Shown: one piece after another, positions 41,829-48,417 of the stretch | How positions within the stretch are numbered: the stretch's first letter is position 1 | Layout of the letters: each line of letters starts with the position of its first letter | The notes under the pieces: generated by a model | Seen by the model: the letters and a program-made list of their open reading frames with translations, nothing else | Databases searched by the model: none | Told to the model about the DNA's origin: nothing | Program-made: the position numbers and the translations under genes | Assembly: GCA_026224775.1 (NCBI GenBank) | Contig: JAMFRP010000052.1 | Span: forward strand, 1-48,417 | DNA: 48,417 bases | Direction: 5' to 3' | Source of the DNA: Bacteroidota bacterium | GTDB taxonomy: Bacteria > Bacteroidota > Bacteroidia > Sphingobacteriales > Sphingobacteriaceae

Positions 41829-42518
41829 TTATTTAACTATCTCAAACACCGCATTTACCTGAAAACTCAGCTTAATCGTCTTAAAATCGATGTCGGAAAC
41901 GGGCGCCGGAGCCATGGCAATGGACATGGTTTTTGCCATATACATTCTTGGTTGCGGGTAGTTACTGTTATCAGCTTCGGTAATACTAATGGGGTCACCC
42001 AATTTGGCGCCGATACCGTTTAGCAGGTAAGTAGCCTTATCCCTTGCTGCAAGTAATGCTTTTAGCTTTAATTGATTCTTTAGCTCATCTGCTTTGGAGT
42101 ATTCGTAGCTATCGATATTGGTAGCCTGTATACCTTTAGGGTCAACGGCGCTTAGTATCTGGTCGAATTTATTAAGGTCGTTTAATTTTAAGTTATACTG
42201 TTTACTTGCTAAAAAATCAGGAGATTTCTTTTTCTGATAGTTGTTATTCCAGGCAGATATATTGTTGATGGTAAAGTTTTCCTTGGGTATACCAGCCTCT
42301 TTAACAGCCGCTTCCAACTGATTTTCCAGTTGATCAATGGTAACACGGGTTTTGCCATTCATATATTCCTGTAGTGATATAGACACATAGATCACATCGG
42401 GTGTAACTTCCTGTTCAGCAGTACCGCTCACTTCAATTTTACGGCGCAGATCAACATTTTGAGCAAAAACAGAATAGCTAAAGGCAAAAAGGGCAATAAG
42501 GATGAATAACTTTTTCAT
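41829..42518 (-). CDS. SIMPL (DUF541) domain periplasmic protein
   Basis: 229 residues. The signal peptide ends in SVFAQ (20). The SIMPL domain follows: RKIEVSGTAEQEVTPDVIYVSISLQEY, a middle YNLKLNDLNKFDQILS and a late ARDKATYLLNGIGAKLGDPISI. Members such as OMP26/BP26 form oligomeric channels or rings in the periplasm; function is generally unclear. The gene stands alone. Confidence 0.88.
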   Translation of the reverse strand: MKKLFILIALFAFSYSVFAQNVDLRRKIEVSGTAEQEVTPDVIYVSISLQEYMNGKTRVTIDQLENQLEAAVKEAGIPKENFTINNISAWNNNYQKKKSPDFLASKQYNLKLNDLNKFDQILSAVDPKGIQATNIDSYEYSKADELKNQLKLKALLAARDKATYLLNGIGAKLGDPISITEADNSNYPQPRMYMAKTMSIAMAPAPVSDIDFKTIKLSFQVNAVFEIVK

Positions 42519-42882
42519 AATTGTTTATTTGTACCGGTATGACGGTTTGAACGAGGATATAGTTTAATGGTTCACAAATTAAACCATATTATCCTAACAA
42601 AGTTTGGCGCTTATAAATAATTCTGAAGGGAAGTTCTTAAAGTATCGATCAACTCGGGGGCGTTGAACTGATAATTATCCTCGATGCTTTAGTATTTTAC
42701 GGTGTTTGCGCTCCATCACAAAAATAAATCAGCCCAGGCAATCATTTTCTGGTTGACTTTAATACGCGCTTTATCGCTAGTCCCGGCAGATTTTGCCAAA
42801 GAATAGCATGGTTTTTAAACAGTAGCTCAGCTATAGGGCTGCGCCACTGTTTTCTGCTGCAAATGAATAGGAGATTGGGCAA
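42519..42882. other. Gene-poor region, with a small inverted repeat
   Basis: Near 42563-42591, TTTAATGGTT...AAACCAT forms a small inverted repeat upstream of the SIMPL gene. The rest, apart from the possible remnant at 42611-42808, shows no open gene, promoter or repeat I can support. Confidence 0.4.
42611..42808 (-). pseudogene. Possible decayed coding remnant
   Basis: One minus-strand frame reads like protein but is broken by two stops: CYSLAKSAGTSDKARIKVNQ..., stop, a short piece, stop, then SIEDNYQFNAPELIDTLRTS (both cut at 20 residues). No start codon and no family recognised. Base composition is more gene-like than the flanks. It may be the end of a lost gene; chance is a real alternative. 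Confidence 0.3.
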
Positions 42883-43371
42883 TTATTGATAGAAGCCTAT
42901 TAGATCAATGGTATAATCAAGAACTGCATTAGGTGGGACAGTTACTGTAAAATCTGTGCTTCCCGTATCGGCGTAAGCAAGAGCGGATGGGATGATCATC
43001 CTGATCCTGGCGGCTTTGTTAATGTGGTCGGCACCTAGCATCGGAATGCCTATTTGCCAGGCTTTGATAACACCAGGCATACCCCATAAACCTGCGGTTG
43101 CCGTAGTGAATACGGTACCATTAAGAAATTTGCCAATGCAGGACGCCTGTACGGTATCCGTTAATGTTGGATGAGCACCTGGGTTTTGGGTTACTATTTT
43201 GTAATATAAACCGGATGGGTCTTTTGTGAGACTATCAATATTGTTGGCTTTAATATATGCCTGTATTTTCAGCTCATCAATTGTAGCCTGCCTGGTATCA
43301 TTAAACGTTTGTTTTTTGCATGCAGAAAATAGAATGATAAGTAATCCGGATAGTAAAAGTATTCTCTTCAT
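42883..43371 (-). CDS. FKBP-type peptidyl-prolyl isomerase lipoprotein
   Basis: 162 residues. A lipoprotein signal with lipobox LFSAC is followed by KKQ. A short linker helix (DELKIQAYIKANNID, as in other Bacteroidota FKBP lipoproteins) leads to the FKBP domain (about 55-162): DPSGLYYKIV, GKFLNGTVF, VIKAWQIGIPML, ARIRMIIPSALAY, VLDYTIDLIGF. It assists folding of periplasmic or surface-exposed proteins. Some active-site aromatics are altered (GLWGMPGVIKAW), so activity may be low. The gene stands alone. Confidence 0.88.
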   Translation of the reverse strand: MKRILLLSGLLIILFSACKKQTFNDTRQATIDELKIQAYIKANNIDSLTKDPSGLYYKIVTQNPGAHPTLTDTVQASCIGKFLNGTVFTTATAGLWGMPGVIKAWQIGIPMLGADHINKAARIRMIIPSALAYADTGSTDFTVTVPPNAVLDYTIDLIGFYQ

Positions 43372-43536
43372 ATTGTTGTATAACGCTATAACTGATTTTT
43401 TGAGTGAAAATTATATACTGTACTAATTTTAACAGTTTATATTTATTAATGGTGCCAAGTTAATAAAAAACATTTTATGCAGGCTTACCCAATTATTGCA
43501 GATACTGTAATTTTATTGTTAGAAAAGCTACCGCTA

Positions 43537-45288
43537 TTAAAGGGGTAATGTAGTGGTTATTTTAAGTTCGTTTAACTGAGCATCTGATATACTTGATGGC
43601 GTATCGATCATCACATCGCGGCCTGAATTGTTTTTAGGGAACGCGATAACATCACGGATTGAATCCAATCCCGCGAAAATAGAGCATAACCTATCAAAGC
43701 CGAAAGCGATACCACCATGTGGCGGAGCACCATATTCAAAAGCATCCATCAAAAAGCCAAATTGTTTTTGAGCTTCTTCGGGCGAAAAGCCTAAGTGCTT
43801 AAACATTAAGGCCTGTAAAGTTCTGTCGTGTATACGGATAGAGCCACCGCCAATTTCAGTACCATTGATTACTAAATCGTAAGCATTAGCGCGTACTTCG
43901 CCGGGTTCGGTATCCAGCATAGCTATATCTTCCGGTTTTGGCGAGGTGAAGGGGTGATGCATAGCATGGTAACGCTCAGTTTCCTCATCCCACTCCAACA
44001 GCGGGAAGTCCAGCACCCAAAGTGGGGCGAAATCATTTTTATTACGCAGACCTAAACGTGTGCCCATTTCCAGGCGTAACTCGTTCATTTGCTTGCGTAC
44101 TTTTTGGCTTTGTCCTGCTAAAATCAGGATCAAATCGCCCGGTTCAGCACTTAATGCGGCAGCAAGGTTGGTTAGGTCATCTTCGCCGTAAAATTTATCT
44201 ACAGATGATTTTAAAGTACCGTCAGTACCGTAACGACAATAAATCAACCCAGTAGCACCGATTTGAGGGCGTTTTAACCATTCGGTTAATTCATCCAGTT
44301 GCTTGCGGGTGTATTCGGCGCAACCTTTAGCATTGATGCCTACTATTAGTTCAGCATTATCAAATATACTGAAGTTTTTGCCTTTCATGATGCCGTTCAG
44401 CTCCACAAACTCCATCCCGAAACGAAGATCTGGTTTGTCTGAACCGTATAAACGCATGGCATCAGCATATTGCATACGTGGGAATTTTACAAGGTCGATA
44501 CCCTTAACTGTTTTAAACAGGTGGCGGGTAAGGCCTTCAAAAATGTTTAATATGTCTTCCTGGGTGATGAAAGATAACTCACAATCAATCTGGGTAAACT
44601 CAGGTTGACGGTCAGCTCTTAAATCCTCATCCCTGAAACATTTTACAATCTGGAAATAACGGTCGAACCCGCTTACCATCAATAATTGCTTAAATGTTTG
44701 CGGTGATTGTGGCAGGGCATAAAACTCGCCTGGGTTCATGCGGCTTGGCACCACGAAGTCACGAGCACCTTCGGGTGTTGATTTGATCAGTACCGGGGTT
44801 TCCACCTCGATAAAATCAAGACCGTCTAAATATTTACGTATTTCCTGAGCCATTTTGTGGCGCAGCATCAGGTTGTTGCGAATCGGGTTACGGCGCAAAT
44901 CCAGGTAGCGGTATTTGGCGCGTAATTCCTCGCCGCCATCGGTTTCATCTTCAATTATGAACGGCGGTGTTTTTGATGAATTTAATATCTCTATATCAGT
45001 AACAGCAATTTCAATATCGCCGGTTATCATTTTGGCGTTTTTACTGGTACGTTCAATTACCTTACCGGTAACCTTTAATACAAACTCGCGGCCTAAGCCT
45101 TTAGCTTTTTCGCGTAAGGTTGCATCGTTATCGGTATTTAAAACCAATTGAGTTAAGCCGTAGCGGTCGCGCACATCAATAAATGTGGTAGCCCCCAAAT
45201 CGCGTGATTTTTGTACCCATCCGCATAAAGTAACGGTTTCGCCTAAATTGCTGATGGTTAATTCGCCGCAGGTATGTGTTCTTAGCAT
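43537..45288 (-). CDS. aspS: Aspartate--tRNA ligase
   Basis: 583 residues, bacterial type. OB-fold anticodon domain (1-105, CGWVQKSRDLG) is followed by class II core motifs: motif 2 FRDEDLRADRQPEFTQID (as FRDE and Arg), the GAD insertion (about 280-415), and motif 3 GFDRL near residue 530. Length is normal. A consensus -7 box lies 22 nt upstream of the ATG. The bacterial subtype may or may not be non-discriminating; that cannot be told here. Confidence 0.97.
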   Translation of the reverse strand: MLRTHTCGELTISNLGETVTLCGWVQKSRDLGATTFIDVRDRYGLTQLVLNTDNDATLREKAKGLGREFVLKVTGKVIERTSKNAKMITGDIEIAVTDIEILNSSKTPPFIIEDETDGGEELRAKYRYLDLRRNPIRNNLMLRHKMAQEIRKYLDGLDFIEVETPVLIKSTPEGARDFVVPSRMNPGEFYALPQSPQTFKQLLMVSGFDRYFQIVKCFRDEDLRADRQPEFTQIDCELSFITQEDILNIFEGLTRHLFKTVKGIDLVKFPRMQYADAMRLYGSDKPDLRFGMEFVELNGIMKGKNFSIFDNAELIVGINAKGCAEYTRKQLDELTEWLKRPQIGATGLIYCRYGTDGTLKSSVDKFYGEDDLTNLAAALSAEPGDLILILAGQSQKVRKQMNELRLEMGTRLGLRNKNDFAPLWVLDFPLLEWDEETERYHAMHHPFTSPKPEDIAMLDTEPGEVRANAYDLVINGTEIGGGSIRIHDRTLQALMFKHLGFSPEEAQKQFGFLMDAFEYGAPPHGGIAFGFDRLCSIFAGLDSIRDVIAFPKNNSGRDVMIDTPSSISDAQLNELKITTTLPL

Positions 45289-45309
45289 AGTACGTATTTA
45301 TAAAGTTTG

Positions 45310-45317
45310 CAAAAGTA
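45310..45317 (-). promoter_or_regulatory. -7 box (TACTTTTG on the minus strand) of aspS
   Basis: Exact TAnnTTTG match on the minus strand, 21 nt before the start codon at 45288. Confidence 0.6.
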
Positions 45318-45323
45318 TGGTTT

Positions 45324-45396
45324 TTGAATGAAGTCCGAAAGGTGGAAAGTCAGAAAGTCCGAAAGAGATGAGATCAGAAAGCCGAAAGTAGGAAAG
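45324..45396. repeat. Word-repeat block (AGTCCGAAAG vocabulary)
   Basis: GAAGTCCGAAAGG, GGAAAGTCAGAAAG, TCCGAAAGAG, ATCAGAAAG, CCGAAAGTAGG: degenerate tandem units of about 9-11 nt upstream of aspS. No complementary arm is evident nearby. Confidence 0.6.
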
Positions 45397-45470
45397 ATTT
45401 ATAAATTATGCTTGTTTTTGTTTTACAATGCAAAGGAATTTGAAATGAAAAATTCAGAGCGGATAACTAA

Positions 45471-45553
45471 ATGTCATTGCGAGGAACGAAGCAATCGCAA
45501 GTAGAAAATCGGTCTTGCAAAGTTCACGATTGCTTCGTTCCTCGCAATGACAT
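45471..45553. repeat. Palindromic repeat, family B, copy 7
   Basis: Arms ATGTCATTGCGAGGAACG and complement; the loop has AGTAGAAAATCGGTCTTGC, the same orientation as copies 1-3. It sits 35 nt upstream of the promoter of the TPP riboswitch. Confidence 0.9.
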
Positions 45554-45587
45554 GGAGGTTTAATATGCCAAATTCCGAAATCATTTC

Positions 45588-45595
45588 TATCTTTG
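45588..45595 (+). promoter_or_regulatory. -7 box TATCTTTG of the TPP-controlled transcript
   Basis: Exact TAnnTTTG match ending 9 nt before the first paired base of the riboswitch (45605). Confidence 0.65.
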
Positions 45596-45603
45596 CCCTA
45601 TAA

Positions 45604-45782
45604 TTCTCAAGGGGTGCCTTGCTTTGAGCAATCAAACTGAAAGACAGGCTGAGATCAAACCCATTGTTGTAGTTATAAGTCTTGAGTCCCAAGTCTAAAG
45701 TCCGTAGTGGACTAATGACTGATGACCACTGACTAATGACTTTAACATGCACCTGATCCGGGTAATGCCGGCGTAGGGAGAG
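45604..45782 (+). promoter_or_regulatory. TPP (thiamine pyrophosphate) riboswitch with an 85-nt junction insertion
   Basis: Conserved THI-box blocks are in order: GGGGTGCC (45611-45618), GGCTGAGATCAAACCC (from 45648), ACCTGAT (45751-45757), CCGGGTAATGCCGGCG (45758-45773) and TAGGGA (45774-45779). P1 is TCTC/GAGA (45605-45608/45778-45781), P2 GGGG with CCC, and P5 CCGG/CCGG. Between P2 and P4, usually a few bases, lie about 85 nt (45663-45750) of AGTC/GACT words that can fold into an extra arm, including the hairpin AGTCC/GGACT. It should repress the TonB receptor gene when TPP is plentiful. Confidence 0.93.
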
Positions 45783-45853
45783 GTAATAGTTAAGTGTACT
45801 GCATATTCAACCCTTTGGTATGCAGATGGTTTAACAAGTTTTATTTATTCGTA

Positions 45854-48268
45854 TTGAAGAAAAATTTACTCGTGGCGTTTTTCGCCTTGCTGTTGCCTGT
45901 TTTGGCATCGGCCCAATTCTCTATTTCCGGTAAAATTACCGATCAGCAAACCGGCGAACCATTATCAGGCGCCACCATCCGTATTCAAAACTTAAATATC
46001 AGCACCAGTTCGGGCACTGATGGCAAGTATAGTTTTACCAATTTAAAAGCCGACAATTACAGCCTTAAGATCACATATATCGGTTATCAGGCTACCATCA
46101 AAACCATCAACCTGAAAAGTAATACTACTGTTAACCTGTCGCTTAATACGACAACTATTTTGAACGATGAGGTTACAGTAAATGCTACACGGGCGGCCAT
46201 TAACGCGCCTATTGCTTTTACCAATTTGAGCGGTAAGGATATTCAAAAAAACAATCTCGGCCAGGATCTGCCTTATTTGCTGGATCAAACACCATCGGTT
46301 GTTACTACGTCTGATGGCGGTACAGGTATTGGCTACACGTATATTCACATCCGTGGGTCTGATGCTACACGTATCAACGTTACGATTAACGGCATCCCTT
46401 ATAATGATTCTGAAGAGGAGGGGGTTTATTTCGTAGATATACCGGATATTGCTTCTTCGGTGAATGATATACAAATACAGCGTGGCGTGGGTACATCAAC
46501 TAATGGCGCGGGTGCGTTTGGAGCCAGCATCAACATACAAACCACTACTCGCCGTGATACCGGTTATTTAGAGCTGAACAACTCTGCAGGCTCATACGGC
46601 GCATTGAAGAACACTTTAAATATAGGCACAGGGCTTTTAGGCGGCAAGTTTACTTTTGACGGCAGGTTATCGAGCATTACCTCAAACGGTTATATCGACA
46701 GGGCTTCGGCTAACCTGAAATCATACTTTTTGAATGGTGCTTATTATGGTAAAAATACGCTGATCAGGTTAGTAACCTTTGGCGGCACCGAACATACTTA
46801 CCAGGCATGGAACGGTGTGCCGGAAGATAGCCTAAAAACCAATCGTACTTATAATAGCCTCGGATTAGAACCCGACGGCAGCTATTATCCAAACCAAACA
46901 GATAATTACACCCAGATACACTACCAGTTGTTGGTGGATCAAAAAATATCGGATAAAATATCATTCAGCGGCGCATTGCATTATACGCATGGGTATGGTT
47001 ATTATGAGGAATACCAAACCGCGGATTCTGTTAAAAATTATGGGTTAACGCCAAAACCGAATGATACCACCAGTAATTTAACCCGCAGATTGTGGTTAAA
47101 TAATAAGTTTTACGGAGTTACTTATAACTTTAAATATCAGCCCAACCACAACCTGAATTTTAATTTGGGGGGAGCTTATAACGAGTATCGTGGCGAGCAT
47201 TATGATGATATTGAATGGTCGCAGCAAAATTTGGGTATTGGGCCAAATTATCAATACGAAAGTGATAACGCTTTTAAAACCGATTTCAATATTTATGGTA
47301 AGGCCGATTACAAGTTAGGTAAATTCACTTTGTATGCAGATATGCAATACCGCCATATTTATTACTCGTTTTTGGGTTTTAACGATGCCCTGCAAAACGA
47401 GCAAGAGCAGGTGAAGCTAAACTTTTTTAACCCGAAGGCAGGTATCACTTATCAGATCGATCAAAAAAGCAATGTGTACTTATCCTTCGGTGTAGGTAAC
47501 CACGAGCCTGATAGGGATGATTATGTGCAATCAACACCTGACAGTCGCCCCAAACCTGAAAACTTAAAGGATTGGGAACTAGGTTACCGTACCACGCAAG
47601 GAATATTTACCGGCGGTATTAACGCATTCTATATGCTGTACTACAACCAACTGGTTGTAACCGGTGCGCTGAATGATGTAGGCGACCAGATACAAAGCAA
47701 CGTGAAAAATAGCTTTCGCGAAGGGTTGGAGTTTGATGGCAGGATAAGGCCAAATAGGTGGTTCGTATGGTCGGCGACGGCATCCTGGAGCGCGAATAAG
47801 ATTAAAAACTTCGATCAATCTTTCTTTGACTATGATAATAATACCCAGGTGAGCTATCAAACCAAAGAAACTAACATCGCTTTCTCGCCTGATTGGGTAG
47901 CTTCCAGCGAAATTGGATTCATGCCATTTAAGGGTAGTGAGTTTGCCTTTATCAGTAAATATGTAAGCAAGCAATATTTAGATAACACATCCAATACCAA
48001 CCCGCCGGGCTATTCACTGTATGAAGCCGGATCAAAACGTTATTTGAATAGCTATTTTGTAAACGGTATTAGGCTAAATTATGATTTCAGTATCAAGTCG
48101 GTTAAGGACATTGGCATCAGCTTACTGATCAACAATATTTTCAGTGCGAATTATTCATCGAATGGGGCCACATATCCGGATATTGAAGGTGGCAAGGTAG
48201 TTAATTATAGTACGTTCTTCCCGCAGGCACCAATTAATTTTTTGGTTGGGCTGAGTTTGAAGTTTTAA
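45854..48268 (+). CDS. TonB-dependent receptor, probable thiamine-compound importer
   Basis: 804 residues from the TTG at 45854, chosen because it gives Lys-Lys-Asn then a clean signal peptide ending ASAQ. The frame stays open upstream to a GTG at 45794, but that would add 20 hydrophobic residues. Domains: carboxypeptidase-regulatory-like (about 22-100, ISGKITDQQTGEPLSGATI), plug (about 115-235, IRGSDATRINVTINGIP) and barrel to the C-terminal LSLKF. It moves a substrate across the outer membrane using TonB energy. The TPP riboswitch directly upstream makes thiamine or a precursor the likely cargo, as known for riboswitch-linked receptors in Bacteroidota. No inner membrane partner is inside the window. 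Confidence 0.93.
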   Translation: MKKNLLVAFFALLLPVLASAQFSISGKITDQQTGEPLSGATIRIQNLNISTSSGTDGKYSFTNLKADNYSLKITYIGYQATIKTINLKSNTTVNLSLNTTTILNDEVTVNATRAAINAPIAFTNLSGKDIQKNNLGQDLPYLLDQTPSVVTTSDGGTGIGYTYIHIRGSDATRINVTINGIPYNDSEEEGVYFVDIPDIASSVNDIQIQRGVGTSTNGAGAFGASINIQTTTRRDTGYLELNNSAGSYGALKNTLNIGTGLLGGKFTFDGRLSSITSNGYIDRASANLKSYFLNGAYYGKNTLIRLVTFGGTEHTYQAWNGVPEDSLKTNRTYNSLGLEPDGSYYPNQTDNYTQIHYQLLVDQKISDKISFSGALHYTHGYGYYEEYQTADSVKNYGLTPKPNDTTSNLTRRLWLNNKFYGVTYNFKYQPNHNLNFNLGGAYNEYRGEHYDDIEWSQQNLGIGPNYQYESDNAFKTDFNIYGKADYKLGKFTLYADMQYRHIYYSFLGFNDALQNEQEQVKLNFFNPKAGITYQIDQKSNVYLSFGVGNHEPDRDDYVQSTPDSRPKPENLKDWELGYRTTQGIFTGGINAFYMLYYNQLVVTGALNDVGDQIQSNVKNSFREGLEFDGRIRPNRWFVWSATASWSANKIKNFDQSFFDYDNNTQVSYQTKETNIAFSPDWVASSEIGFMPFKGSEFAFISKYVSKQYLDNTSNTNPPGYSLYEAGSKRYLNSYFVNGIRLNYDFSIKSVKDIGISLLINNIFSANYSSNGATYPDIEGGKVVNYSTFFPQAPINFLVGLSLKF

Positions 48269-48417
48269 GAGATTTAAAGAAGAAAGAAGCGTTGTCATGC
48301 TGATTTCTATGATAAAAGCAAATGGTTTTGATAAGGGGTTTGATTTTTTATAACGGCAAATATTCTATGAACGATTTTATTTCTGACAGCATTTAAGGCA
48401 CTCATTTTGTTTTTGCC

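Noticed and set aside
272..45553. CRISPR array from the recurring repeats
   Set aside because: The repeats are kilobases apart, palindromic and in both orientations, with no regular spacers and no cas genes.
45794..45853. GTG start for the TonB receptor immediately after the riboswitch
   Set aside because: It would put 20 extra residues before a normal signal peptide, and the GTG lies only about 12 nt after the riboswitch, leaving no room for an expression platform.

Overview
The window reads as a chromosomal stretch of a Bacteroidota bacterium of the Sphingobacteriaceae, probably Mucilaginibacter- or Pedobacter-like (inference). Grounds: protein families typical of that group (Wolinella-type SdhC/SdhA/SdhB, LpxH-type hydrolase, OmpR/EnvZ-like pairs, SIMPL protein, GH53 galactanase, Ku, PdeM, a TPP-regulated TonB receptor), TAnnTTTG promoter boxes in front of many genes, few Shine-Dalgarno sequences, and a high density of short palindromic repeats. 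No phage, IS transposase or CRISPR array is visible; most of the region is housekeeping.

Layout. 1-404: a tRNA-like RNA with an unusually long structured variable arm, a hairpin, a palindromic repeat and a bidirectional terminator. 405-6116: OMP barrel, CsbD-like protein, S41 protease, ICMT-like methyltransferase, prolyl oligopeptidase. 6343-9710: Gly/His-rich secreted protein, membrane protein, LpxH-like enzyme, release factor 1. 10083-14495: ApbE-like protein with changed metal ligands, a small basic exported protein, an OMP and a two-component pair. 14572-20294: PdeM, a TlpA-like lipoprotein and the sdhCAB respiratory operon. 20541-28634: a structured ~100-nt element, an S9 peptidase, a zinc-ribbon microprotein, an APC permease and a decayed copy of its 3' end, DUF1801, STM3941-like protein, GH53 galactanase, Ku, and a 52-aa membrane protein. 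28738-38773: M61 peptidase, receiver protein overlapping a BadF-type kinase, RES/Xre toxin-antitoxin pair, Lnt, DUF1572, and a pair of uncharacterised envelope proteins. 38947-48268: RsmI, SerRS, degenerate receiver protein, SIMPL, FKBP lipoprotein, AspRS, and a TPP riboswitch driving a TonB-dependent receptor.

Working together: sdhCAB forms complex II; the TPP riboswitch makes the last receptor a likely thiamine-compound importer; RES/Xre is a self-contained NAD-degrading toxin module; the 10-14 kb block may form an envelope/flavin cluster under its own sensor kinase.

The least explained material is between genes. It comprises (i) eleven full and several partial palindromic elements in two related sequence families, (ii) intergenic blocks of short repeated words arranged as loose inverted repeats, each with its own vocabulary, one of them inserted in the TPP riboswitch, (iii) a nested-stem element at 20541-20641, and (iv) the tRNA-like RNA at the left edge.
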